Shown here: one piece after another, positions 1 through 8,873 of the stretch | How positions within the stretch are numbered: the first letter of the stretch is position 1 | Layout of the letters: every line of letters starts with the position of its first letter | Assembly: GCA_002811675.1 (NCBI GenBank) | Contig: PDIM01010346.1 | Location: 10,726 to 43,598 of the forward strand | Direction: 5' to 3' | DNA length: 32,873 nt | Source of the DNA: Ichthyosporea sp. XGB-2017a | Taxonomy: Eukaryota > Opisthokonta > Ichthyosporea | Position numbers and translations under genes: made by a program | The notes under the pieces: model-generated | The model's database searches: none | What the model was told of the DNA's origin: nothing | Seen by the model: only the letters and a program-made list of their open reading frames with translations

Positions 1-1060
1 GTTAGTTCATAGTAAATTGTACTTCTTATTTACAATAAACATATATATATTGTAATGAGGGGGCTTGGTAAAGGGCTCTCCTCATTCTGGACTGGTATTA
101 CTGGATAAATCTGTTTATTGTTTTACTCAGCAAAGGTCCAGGAAAACTGATACATTAAAGATTCATAAAGTCCCTGTGAAGAGTAATAGCCAATCTTTGC
201 TCCATACAATTTACTTCCTCCCAGGGATATGGTCATGGACGTCTTTCCGCTAGCTTTAAGTAAAGGGGCAAGTCACTGAGTATCACAGGGTCCTCTTACA
301 GCTGCGCCAGGGTGGGCCATGCGATAAGGTACCGAGACCCAATCCAGATCACAGCGGCCTGCGACCATGGCAAGGTACCGAGGGTCGCCTCAGACGGTAT
401 TTCCTCGTGAGGAATTAGCTATGTAGCTAAAATGCTTTTAAGATCCATTCCCGAAGATTGGACTCGTATTTTTTATGTTTTATTTATTTTTATATTCCAA
501 TTCCCATTCTGGCCTTCATTGCCTCCTCTTCCTCCCTAAGAACTGAAACTCGACCTTTTGGTCTTTTTGCTGCACTTTTTCAGTCATGGTAAGAATTTGT
601 TTTTCAAAGAACCAAAAATATACTCTCGCAATATCGAAAGAAAACTGCTAGCTAGAAAAGTTGAAAATCTTGATTTCGAATGAAGCAGTAAGAATGGACT
701 AGAATGAGTTATTGGCCCATGCCTTTAATACCCTGTTTGAACAGGAAACCAAAGACCAAAACTTTATCTACACTGCAAGGAAATGTTGCGTGTGAATAGA
801 CACAAGCGTATTTTCTCTTAATAAGCAAGACGCTCCGCTCCGACTCGAGCGCAAGTCGTGTTCACATTATGCAACAGGCACGTTTATGTCTTCTAACATC
901 TTTCGCAAAGCCTCTTTCGCACAGTCGTACTCAACAACTCTGACAAACGTATTTGAAGGTTATTCGTTTAAGAGAGGAAAATAGCTTACATCACGATCAT
1001 ATGCCAGAATGGGTCTTCTCGATGAATGGGAAAACCATTTGCATTTCCTTGAGACCAGAC
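1..1060. other. Non-coding stretch left of the GT8 gene
   Basis: No open frame here looks like a real protein. A short sequence containing aggtaccgag occurs twice, near 328-338 and 372-382, in a locally GC-richer patch. A third occurrence lies near 27187. I see no RNA gene or mobile-element protein. Confidence 0.4.
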
Positions 1061-2560
1061 TCAAAAAAAATTATTTGCTTCTCCTATGTACTCAAATGAC
1101 CTCCAGGGCCAATCATAGGTATATATTCGGTACTTGATCGGAACCACATTATGCTTTCTAATCGAATAATCAAGGGCCCAAACGAAATCGCGTAATGCCA
1201 TTTTCATCCATTTTGTATTTCTGGACTTCTCAGGAACAACTAGGGAGCCAAGAACATCTTGATTATGAAAATAAACGGGAATCATAACATCTCGAAGAAA
1301 GTTTGTCAACTCCTTGAGTTGAATCCCAAAAATTACTCGAACAGCTGGTGGGAGCTTCTGCCAAAATGCCTTGCCGTGAATCAATACTGGGGAAAATGTA
1401 AAACCGCGTAAGTTGCTACTGCTACTTTCGTTCTTTTCAGCAGTAATTGACTGGTCTTGACTTGGATTTTGTAGATTAAACACACCGTATCCGGCATCAC
1501 CTTTTCGAATGACTTGAGTACGCAAATCTGAATCTGCGAAAAAGAAATGAAGAAAGTCTTGTTCAGCCCACATTCCATCAACAAACCGGCCATGCGCAAT
1601 GGCTGATTTTAAGTCAGAAAAAACTTGAGCGTCGGGCCGAATCAGCAACATTCCAGCATTGGCATAGGGATGTGGATCTTTAGAGCGATCCCGGCGAGGC
1701 TCAATCCACCAGTCCATGGCGCCACAGTAATGCACATCTTTCCTACAAATATCCCAAATATCAGTAAAATTGGAACCGACTTTGATCATTTCAGTTTCTG
1801 TGTCATCAAAGCTAACAAGACTGTTGATAATTACAAGATCTAAGTCAAGATATAAAAGTCGCTGATATTCAGTTAGATCAAATATATTTAGTTTACCAAA
1901 TAGCTTTCCGTAGCCGTGATAGTCAGTCTTTCTTTTATCAGTCAATTCATGATCAATCTTAATGTCTGAAACTTGCTTAAGATAAACATTTGGGATTCCC
2001 AAAAATGAGAAAAATGTAATTAGATTACACATTTGCACTGTGTCTTCCAAATATAAAATTACAAAATCGCGACTTCGATCCAACAAGAAAATATTTCTAA
2101 ATAAAATAGAGCCTTGGATTTCATACCAAGTGTTCTCTCCTGATAAAAACATCACGTACGCTTCGTCCTTTCGAGGCGTGTCAGGGCCTGTTCCGTACGG
2201 AAGTGAATCTAACTTTGGACAAGGTAAGGAGAGGTGACCACTCTTACGGGTCCAGGGATGGCCCTGAGTGAAATACGTTTGGGAGTATGAAGTGAACTGG
2301 ATGAGGAACAAAAGGACCAAAACTATGAGGCAGAAAAAGAAGACTTTAGGTAGTACTGCTCCCCGCAATATTTGCTTGGTCATATTAGAGAAATAATTTA
2401 CGTTGAACTGAGAGTTGCAAAATGCCTTGTATTCTCCTGTTGAGTTAATGTTGATAACGTGATTTTGGTGGATATAAGCCCATCCTTGATTACCCGGTTC
2501 TCCATTTCCTCCAGGCTGTGATTTGTTGAATGGATTGCGAGGCATAGTAGTTGGGATCAT
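1061..2560 (-). CDS. Golgi-type GT8 (glycogenin-like) glycosyltransferase, type II membrane protein
   Basis: This is a 499-residue protein with a true ATG start. Residues 1-70 are a polar cytosolic tail, and residues 71-92 are one hydrophobic segment fitting a type II signal anchor. The rest would be a lumenal catalytic domain. The GT8 signature is clear: the metal-binding DxD sits in LYLDLDLVI (D239 and D241), NAGMLLIRP lies at 301-309, and a late LIHGKAFW matches the family's metal-binding His-Gly-Lys region. GT8 enzymes transfer a sugar from a nucleotide-sugar donor, usually UDP-glucose or UDP-xylose, with retention of configuration. Glycogenin itself is soluble, so the membrane anchor suggests a glycan or GAG/xylan-type transferase in the secretory pathway rather than a glycogen primer; that is inference. 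Acceptor and donor cannot be read from sequence. The frame is intact and no intron is needed. Confidence 0.85.
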   Translation of the reverse strand: MIPTTMPRNPFNKSQPGGNGEPGNQGWAYIHQNHVININSTGEYKAFCNSQFNVNYFSNMTKQILRGAVLPKVFFFCLIVLVLLFLIQFTSYSQTYFTQGHPWTRKSGHLSLPCPKLDSLPYGTGPDTPRKDEAYVMFLSGENTWYEIQGSILFRNIFLLDRSRDFVILYLEDTVQMCNLITFFSFLGIPNVYLKQVSDIKIDHELTDKRKTDYHGYGKLFGKLNIFDLTEYQRLLYLDLDLVIINSLVSFDDTETEMIKVGSNFTDIWDICRKDVHYCGAMDWWIEPRRDRSKDPHPYANAGMLLIRPDAQVFSDLKSAIAHGRFVDGMWAEQDFLHFFFADSDLRTQVIRKGDAGYGVFNLQNPSQDQSITAEKNESSSSNLRGFTFSPVLIHGKAFWQKLPPAVRVIFGIQLKELTNFLRDVMIPVYFHNQDVLGSLVVPEKSRNTKWMKMALRDFVWALDYSIRKHNVVPIKYRIYTYDWPWRSFEYIGEANNFF

Positions 2561-3565
2561 TCTATCTAAGGTAGAAGAGGTTTATAGACTTCTCATGGAA
2601 GTAAAAAAGAATTAAGTATGTTTTGCACTTTCCACACTTCCAACCGGTGGCATAAAGCGTGCTTAAGGTCCTTGCTACACCTCTGACCAAGTTAGCTATC
2701 ATTCAAAAGGTACACACACTCCACTACACTCGTCATTGTGTCATGTGCAGTATTTCCAAGAAGTAATAAAGTGTAATAAATAAAATTACTTAAAATTACT
2801 GCATCATCCTAAACCGCTCCAGCTAGTGGGCATGCTTGCCGGCCTCGAATACCCCCAGCCCTCCTTCCCCTAGTATTATTTGTGCAAACTGCATGCAATT
2901 ATGTAGTCCATAATGACTGTGCAGGTCCCGCGTACTCGAGTATAAATTCAGCTGAACAACCTTTATAATGCAAATGGTCCAAAGAAACGTCCCCAAGGAT
3001 CAGGCAGGTCGTGGGGCGTTTTCTAGAAATTTTCAAAGCATCGAATTAGCCGCCTCAGTGCCGTTACACTGTCTGGACTTATACATATATAGTTACTGCC
3101 CATACTACATATAGTACAGCGCCAGCCAAACTCGGCCAAATCCGAAGCCAAAGTTTTCTCATGTTCAATGTTTTGGTGAGCTCCCCTTCTCGTGGATGCA
3201 CACTACACATAGTGTAGTTAAATGCTATATGCACGTTCTGCACTGTGATTGGTTGATTGATTGATAACTGAAAACGCAGTGTGTATGCATATGCACCCAC
3301 GGGTAATTTCCGAAAGAGTACCGGCGTCCTTCGTTTCAACCATCTTTCTCTTTCTAGGAACTGTTTGTGTTTGGAAGTCATTTATGATAAATTATTTAAA
3401 AGCCTTTATGTCTTTTTCTGTTGGGGCTCTTTTGCTTCAAGGCTTTTATATTTTGCGCAAATAACATAACCAGATTTCTTTATCTTTTTATTTATATACT
3501 TTCGATTTAGTTTTTCTTCTATTATTTTTTAGTCTTTTAGTAAAGTGATACATAACCGAGTCAAT
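2561..3565. promoter_or_regulatory. Intergenic between divergent GT8 and four-span genes
   Basis: The GT8 gene (-) and the four-span gene (+) point away from each other, so this roughly 1-kb gap must hold both promoters. A gattggttgattgattg stretch near 3246-3263 carries an inverted CCAAT motif. The last 100 bp before the four-span start are very T-rich. No coding frame here is convincing. Confidence 0.35.
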
Positions 3566-4342
3566 ATGAATGTTCGCAGTCCCTTCCAAAGCATTTTACA
3601 GCTTCTGTATATTGGAGGGTTAACTCTCTCACTCGTATCTATTGCAGGAACCCCATGGGGAACTGATACTTCCACACTGAAGGAACTACCCGGAGTCTCC
3701 TTCACTTCGTATCTGTCACTCTATGACTTACCAGAGATATTTTACACCACCACAACTGATATGGAGCAGACCTTCCAGCAGCAAAAGCATTTTATTCTTC
3801 TTATGGTCGCCTTAGCTGTCCTCTGCCAAATCGTTGCCTTTTTCTTCTCCTGTATTCTCCCGTCCATCCCTTTGAGCCAAATGCGTTTCAAATGCTCACT
3901 CCGAATAGTTTTCACCTTCTCTCTCCTTCATAGCCTTTTTGCCATCATTGCCATCAGCAACTATCGCTCTTTCCTCCAAAACTTCAACAACCTTTCTCCG
4001 ACCAAAGGATTTGGTAGACTGATACAAATTCCTTTCTCATCGCACAGTTTCTCAGTCTCAACAGGTGCCCATTTGTCAACTATTTCTTGTTTCCTCTCCT
4101 TGATCGCTGTAGCCTTCATATTCTCATTCTGTATGTTTACTGGTCTTACGAACGACATCTCTTGTTCTGCCAGTAGCACTACTATCAAAAGTAGTAATTG
4201 TAGTGCTGGACGAGATGTTGAAAAGTCTCGATTGCAACAGGAGAGTGTTAGTAAGTTAGTAGAGGGAGAGCAGGGCAAAGCAAGTGTATTGGGTCGTATA
4301 TATACTTCACTTTCAGGGGACGTCAGTAAGGGCAATGTCTAG
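3566..4342 (+). CDS. Four-transmembrane-span membrane protein, family not recognised
   Basis: The protein has 258 residues from the ATG at 3566; an upstream GTG in frame is not a credible eukaryotic start. Hydrophobic segments lie at roughly residues 9-28, 73-97, 111-131 and 171-196. This gives cytosolic ends, a first outer loop of about 45 residues and a second of about 40. The Ser/Lys-rich tail (about 60 residues) would be cytosolic. The layout resembles the claudin/PMP22, Sur7 and amastin groups. The first loop begins TPWGTD, which recalls but does not satisfy the W/G-centred motifs of those families, and I see no paired cysteines in that loop. I would not assign a family. An AATAAA signal follows the stop closely, supporting the gene's 3' end. 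Confidence 0.65.
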   Translation: MNVRSPFQSILQLLYIGGLTLSLVSIAGTPWGTDTSTLKELPGVSFTSYLSLYDLPEIFYTTTTDMEQTFQQQKHFILLMVALAVLCQIVAFFFSCILPSIPLSQMRFKCSLRIVFTFSLLHSLFAIIAISNYRSFLQNFNNLSPTKGFGRLIQIPFSSHSFSVSTGAHLSTISCFLSLIAVAFIFSFCMFTGLTNDISCSASSTTIKSSNCSAGRDVEKSRLQQESVSKLVEGEQGKASVLGRIYTSLSGDVSKGNV

Positions 4343-4356
4343 AAAATATAAAAGAA

Positions 4357-4362
4357 AATAAA
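4357..4362 (+). promoter_or_regulatory. AATAAA polyadenylation signal of the four-span gene
   Basis: A canonical AATAAA lies 15 bases after the stop codon of the four-span protein, within an A-rich stretch. It is placed as expected for 3' end formation. Confidence 0.5.
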
Positions 4363-4419
4363 AAACAAAAGAACAAGAACATTCGAACTCCGAAGAAGTC
4401 ATAATTCCGCTTTTTCCTT

Positions 4420-4432
4420 GGGGGGGGGGGGG
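4420..4432 (+). repeat. Poly-G run (13 G)
   Basis: An uninterrupted run of 13 G, followed by a GGG, sits shortly after the four-span gene. Similar G or C runs recur elsewhere in the window (8299-8319, 18739-18749, 19495-19513, 27089-27097). Run lengths of this kind are often unreliable in assemblies. Confidence 0.8.
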
Positions 4433-4673
4433 AGGGTGCTGTAGGAAGTCTAACTTGTCACACATATTGGCTATCGAAGAAGCTGTAGTTTCAAAGAGTC
4501 AGTTGAAACTAGGAGCGAGCGGTAAGTTGGCAATTTCTTTGAATTGATATGAGTCACTTTATTTGATGTCATTTAAGAGAAGTCATTGAGCCACTCGCAT
4601 TTGAGTTAAATGCTATTTTCAGCCAATCAGGTGATTCATTATTGTTTGTTTCATTGTTTCATGACAAGGTTAA

Positions 4674-5087
4674 ATGGTTCCTGAAAACTGTTGTGCAGGA
4701 GGCCTTGGGAGTTTAGAGAAAAGAGTAGGCGCAGTGATCATGCTCATATCAGCAAAACAAATCAAACCAGTTAACCTCTTTCTTTTCTGTAATGAGAGAT
4801 TGCTGTGTTATGTACTGGCTCTTACTTTAGCGAAGATAGAAGGTCCTGAACCACCAGTGCCTTTGAAACCCAATGTGCTAGTGTTTAAGAGAAGACGATT
4901 TAGGAAGCGGTTGTGGTTAGTCGCTACTTGTCTTCTTGTGTGCGTCCTGCCTCGTATAGGGACCATTACTCTCAGCAGCTATCCTCAAACAGAGGTTAAT
5001 TTGTATTTTGCTAACTGTACACCACAAATGACTTTTCCATTCAAGTCAGTAGTATTAAACCTGCTACAATTCAACCACATTTCGTAA
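4674..5087 (+). CDS. Possible small membrane protein, uncertain
   Basis: An ATG-initiated frame of 137 residues. It contains a hydrophobic stretch near residues 36-54, a basic cluster around KRRRFRKR, and then a second hydrophobic segment (WLVATCLLVCVLP). The C-terminal part has one N-glycosylation sequon (NCT). No family is recognisable, and codon use does not prove it is coding. It could be the first exon of a larger gene or a chance frame. Confidence 0.25.
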   Translation: MVPENCCAGGLGSLEKRVGAVIMLISAKQIKPVNLFLFCNERLLCYVLALTLAKIEGPEPPVPLKPNVLVFKRRRFRKRLWLVATCLLVCVLPRIGTITLSSYPQTEVNLYFANCTPQMTFPFKSVVLNLLQFNHIS

Positions 5088-5599
5088 CTACGTGCATTGG
5101 CCCATATCTGTGGGTTGTGATTTGTATAATGTATAAGACACGGTGGCTACGACGTTATCCTCAGTCTAACCAGTAGCTCTCCGGTACGATACCTTTATTT
5201 GCTGTGTGAATTAAATAGTGGACACACCTTTTTGATCCACAGCAGAAACTTCGGCAGAAGCAAAAAAAAAAAAACGCTTTTGTCTTTGGTAATACTTAGA
5301 ATAGGTCGAGCTTCTCACAGCTCTGGTTCGCTCAGAGCTCGAATATTTACCAATCAAGATTAAGAAAACTACTAGTCTCAGGGCAAAACATGGATATTGA
5401 CCTAGGTCAAGGAAAAAACGTAAGTAAGACTTTTTCTCGTTTTCCTCGCTCAATAACACTTCTTTAACCTGCGGCAAAGCAATTCCGTCAGGGTTTCGTC
5501 CTTGTGCTATGGGCTGGCCCTTAACAACCATGCAACTACTTACGTCATAGGCGGGCTCTTTGTAGGACTTTGGTGGTAGGGCAGCTGGGTGGCGGTAAC
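5088..5599. other. Intergenic, no confident gene
   Basis: A minus-strand ATG frame of 106 residues (5211-5531) has one hydrophobic stretch, but it is largely low complexity near its end (FFFF from an A12 run) and has no recognisable motif. I treat the interval as 3' flank of the neighbouring surface-protein gene. Confidence 0.3.
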
Positions 5600-6322
5600 C
5601 TACTCAAAAAGAAAGACCACACCAAGTATTATAGCCAAAACAAATATAGTAGCCTTGTTAGGAAATAGGGAGGGGGACGAAGAATGCTGAGCATTTTGTG
5701 TGGCAATTCCTACATCTAAAAATATATCCTGTGCAGTTGCGTTAAGTAGGACTGGGGTTTGATTGAGCTGTTTAAAACGGAATTGACCCTGGGCAGATGC
5801 ATTATACCCATTTTTGTATAACCGTTGCTCATAGCTTTCTCCGCTGCCACTAGTTAAATTTGAAAGAGAATAAGTTCGACAAGTTTCATGCAAAATACCG
5901 AACGGGTCAAAGCTCACACCAGTCTCTACAGATTCCCCACTACTCATGTTATGGTGGTGAGAGTCTAACACTTGCATCGTGTTGGTTTCTGGTTCTTTTC
6001 CGAAGTGAATAGAGGCAAATACATCACTGGCCTTAGTAGAGTTGGTGGTGGCATTCATCTGAATAATGACATCTATATGGAGGTCAGTATTAATGCCTTG
6101 TGGGGCAGTGGACACAAGGAAACTGGTTGTACAATTGTACACACGTGGAGGGGAATGGAACCGAATGCATTTTTCAATATCTGAATGTGATTGAATTGCC
6201 CACCCCCCATCATATTGCACACCTGAATAGGCATAATACATTGTGATGTCACAATGGACTTCCGATAGTACCAATAATGTACTAAGAATCACGACAAGTG
6301 AATGAAATCTTGAATAAATCAT
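5600..6322 (-). CDS. Secreted, probably GPI-anchored surface glycoprotein (paralogue A)
   Basis: The protein has 240 residues from the ATG at 6322; a GTG seven codons upstream was not used. Residues 1-24 form a signal peptide ending in EVHC. The mature part has several NxT/NxS sequons (NCT, NAT, NST, NMS, NLT, NAS). The last 16 or so residues are hydrophobic with no cytosolic tail, the pattern of a GPI-attachment signal. It aligns with the protein encoded divergently at 7070-7843. Both have a first Cys, then Cys 12-13 residues later in a NCTxSFxVS block, then a GxxxxxTNT block, and a late NxTxxxG...Y block. The two are therefore distant paralogues. Function is unknown; a role at the cell surface is inferred only from the targeting signals. 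Confidence 0.7.
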   Translation of the reverse strand: MIYSRFHSLVVILSTLLVLSEVHCDITMYYAYSGVQYDGGWAIQSHSDIEKCIRFHSPPRVYNCTTSFLVSTAPQGINTDLHIDVIIQMNATTNSTKASDVFASIHFGKEPETNTMQVLDSHHHNMSSGESVETGVSFDPFGILHETCRTYSLSNLTSGSGESYEQRLYKNGYNASAQGQFRFKQLNQTPVLLNATAQDIFLDVGIATQNAQHSSSPSLFPNKATIFVLAIILGVVFLFE

Positions 6323-7069
6323 AGTTATGTTTGGGAATCTCACTCCTTCTCAGTGTAAGAACATTGATATTTCAACAGTTTCTAGTTATTCGTGTACGTA
6401 AATATTGATCACGATGTTTAGGGCAAACCCCATCCAGCCTGTCAAGTCAACACCTCGAAAAAGCGTGAGTGTACTGTGTATTGTAACTTTTCTCATTGGG
6501 TACAGTACCAGTAAACAATCAAGAAAAGAAAGAGTAGGGTACATGCATTCCATCTCACAGTCCAACCACAGTCCACATCCCTATAGCGGCAGTAGCCAAT
6601 AGGGGGGGGGAAAGACTACAATGTAATAATTATTGAGGCTTCCCCCTCTTTTCTTGACTTTTTTCCCTGACACCGAAGCACCATAATATGTATGAGACTT
6701 GCAAATTAAGTGTGGATGAACGTACTCGGTACTAATTTGGGGGTCAAAGGGGATCCCCCCCCATTCTCATTTCATATTCCCACACACGCCACTCTGTTTG
6801 GAAGATTTTTCTTTTTCATCAAAAGTGATTGCAATAGTGTGCTGCTCTACGGAAAAGGGGAGGGTCCCAATTGTTTAACTTAATAGCAAAATATATTTAA
6901 ACTCTGCGTTTCAAAATTGATTTTTCCTGGAAGTTCATCTTATGTTGTATTCAGCAGCTTTTTCCAAATCAACTACCTTATTATTATTCGACTGCTAAAA
7001 GACACTCAATTTTGAAGATTTATTACAAAACGAAACCCTGTTTTCATCTATATCAAGCAAAATCCTACG
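6323..7069. promoter_or_regulatory. Divergent promoter region between the paralogous surface-protein genes
   Basis: About 750 bp separate two divergently transcribed, related surface-protein genes, so both promoters must lie here. The stretch contains a G9 run at 6602-6610 and a C8 run near 6756. No coding frame is convincing. A shared bidirectional control region is plausible, but no specific site can be named. Confidence 0.4.
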
Positions 7070-7843
7070 ATGTTTAATACTTTATTAATTAGGCTTATTC
7101 TTTTGGCCATTGTATTGTGCACTTTGCTTTCAATGTCCACGGGGACCTCAATTTCAGTGGAACATCAAGTTTCTGAATACAAAATCGGCCTCTCTTTTGG
7201 GGGTACAAGCTTATTTGATATGCCATGGCTGTCTGCCTGTATTTCAGTCCCTGAAGCAAAAAATGGTGGCTTCAACTGTACCAGAAGCTTCAAAGTTTCC
7301 CCATATCCGTCTGCTAATAGCAGTAAAGCTATAATTCATTACCGCATAATAACGGAATTCATTGAGTTTTGTCATAGCCCCATGCCGGCAAACATGTACT
7401 CTACAGTTAGCGTTGGGAACGACCAAATGAATACCAACACTCGAATTTTCGGCTGGGAGCGCTCGTGCGGTGACAATGGTACGTCTGAAGGGACTTCGAT
7501 ATCTTCCATAGGTTATGGTTATGTCAGTGCAGATGTTGATTTTCCGTTCAACTTCACAAACTCGGATGGGGTTCAGTATCGCACCATTTTGGAACAAGAA
7601 GGTATAGGGAATGCAGCAAGGTTAGCTTTTGACTTATCTTGTGATGACAGCGGTGAGGATTGTAAGCCTGAAAATGATCGCGTGTTGCTCCTCAGTGCAA
7701 GCAAAAATTCGTTACCTTTGACTCAATTATTACGAACAGGAGCTTCGAGAAATAGTGAGGAAAGATCAAGTTCTTCTGTGAGCTTGCCGTCAATTTTCAC
7801 CGTAGTGACAGCTATGTGGACGTGTGCAATTGCTTTATTTTAG
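7070..7843 (+). CDS. Secreted, probably GPI-anchored surface glycoprotein (paralogue B)
   Basis: The protein has 257 residues starting at an ATG. Residues 1-26 form a strong signal peptide (LLIRLILLAIVLCTLL core). The mature chain carries sequons (NCT, NSS, NGT, NFT) and about ten cysteines, more than its paralogue. It ends in a Ser-rich linker followed by a short hydrophobic C terminus with no tail, as in GPI-anchored precursors. Equivalent blocks with the product of 5600-6322 include Cys57 and Cys70 (NCTRSFKVS) and a GNDQMNTNT segment. An AATAAA follows the stop by three bases. The family is not recognised. Divergent duplication followed by strong sequence drift is the likely origin of the pair. 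Confidence 0.7.
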   Translation: MFNTLLIRLILLAIVLCTLLSMSTGTSISVEHQVSEYKIGLSFGGTSLFDMPWLSACISVPEAKNGGFNCTRSFKVSPYPSANSSKAIIHYRIITEFIEFCHSPMPANMYSTVSVGNDQMNTNTRIFGWERSCGDNGTSEGTSISSIGYGYVSADVDFPFNFTNSDGVQYRTILEQEGIGNAARLAFDLSCDDSGEDCKPENDRVLLLSASKNSLPLTQLLRTGASRNSEERSSSSVSLPSIFTVVTAMWTCAIALF

Positions 7844-7846
7844 CGA

Positions 7847-7852
7847 AATAAA
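7847..7852 (+). promoter_or_regulatory. AATAAA polyadenylation signal of surface paralogue B
   Basis: AATAAA begins three bases after the stop codon. This is unusually close but is the only such signal nearby, so the 3' UTR may be very short. Confidence 0.4.
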
Positions 7853-8873
7853 TCGAAAAAGAATGACCGAGTTGACCGAAGATCAAACTAAGAAAGCAAC
7901 AGCTGATGAGGTTCAGCTCACCTGTCCCGAGATAGACACAGAGTTTGAAAGTCCGGGCAAAAGTATTTTTTCTAGGTCACTATTATGCGTCACCTTTTTT
8001 TCTGATAGCTGGCAGAGATGATGGAGAAAAAAAGACAACATTGGGGTGACTGATAGGCTAGCAATTAAGAGCGTGCAAGCAGTGGTACGCAAGAAAAGAC
8101 TACGCGCACACATACACACACCGCTGCTCGAGAAAACTCAGATTCCGCCTAAAGATTCCTCTGCGTAACAGGTAGGCGTTACATGTGAATAGAGATAGGC
8201 TCGGACAGTAGAACGTGACGCTTGGAACGAACAAAAGTTAGAAAAATGAGTTACCTCAGCAACATTGGAAAAGTTGTGCCCGAATGGGTTAGTGGGGTGG
8301 GGGGGGGGGGGGGGGGGGGCGTGTGTGTGCTAGTTTCTGGATTCACTATCTGAAGTCTTGAGAGTTTCCACACACCCACTCTATGTGACCGGGCTGTTCA
8401 CACGCTGTTCAGGTAAAAGTTGTGAAGAGGCTGGCCGGGGTTTAATTTAGTCATATCTAGTCTTTCTCAGCATCGTGAATTTGATAAGCTAAAGGGTTGA
8501 GATCCTGCAGTCTTCATCAACGCAATATGTTTCCTACCGCAAAAGAAATGTATCCTTACACAGGTTTGCGCAGAAGTCAGGATTAACTTTCGCGACCGGC
8601 GCACACATCAGCCCGCCACGCCAGGTTAAATACTCTTCCACCCTGATGGGATCTACTTAACTACGAAGATGCGTTGGGACACAAGTTGTTGAGACTACCG
8701 AGAAAAGTTGACAAGAGGTGGAGATTGCCAAGCTAAGAGCTGAACAGACTGCTATGAGAGCTTACGTAAAGTTAAGCAGGGAAGAGCGTAAGTTCAGTTG
8801 AAGCTTATATCCCTACTCAGACAGAAAGTGTTAGTGGAAGTTGGCACAGTCATATCCGGAAAGTGAGCATATA
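7853..8873. other. Intergenic with long poly-G run
   Basis: No gene is supported in this kilobase. It holds a run of 21 G at 8299-8319 followed by a short GT repeat. Both flanking genes end toward this interval, so it is a shared 3' flank and no promoter is expected. Confidence 0.4.
8299..8319 (+). repeat. Poly-G run (21 G)
   Basis: An uninterrupted run of 21 G followed by cgtgtgtgtg. It is the longest G tract in the window and could form a G-quadruplex on this strand. The exact length should be treated with caution. Confidence 0.85.

Noticed and set aside
3961-4335. 124-residue minus-strand frame
   Set aside because: It is antisense to the four-span protein, has no motif, and the sense frame has better support (membrane spans, AATAAA).
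5211-5531. Possible 106-residue minus-strand protein
   Set aside because: It is partly low complexity, with no family, no repeat and no clear signal peptide; not strong enough to list as a gene.
7244-7597. 117-residue minus-strand frame
   Set aside because: It is antisense to the surface paralogue B gene, with no features of its own.
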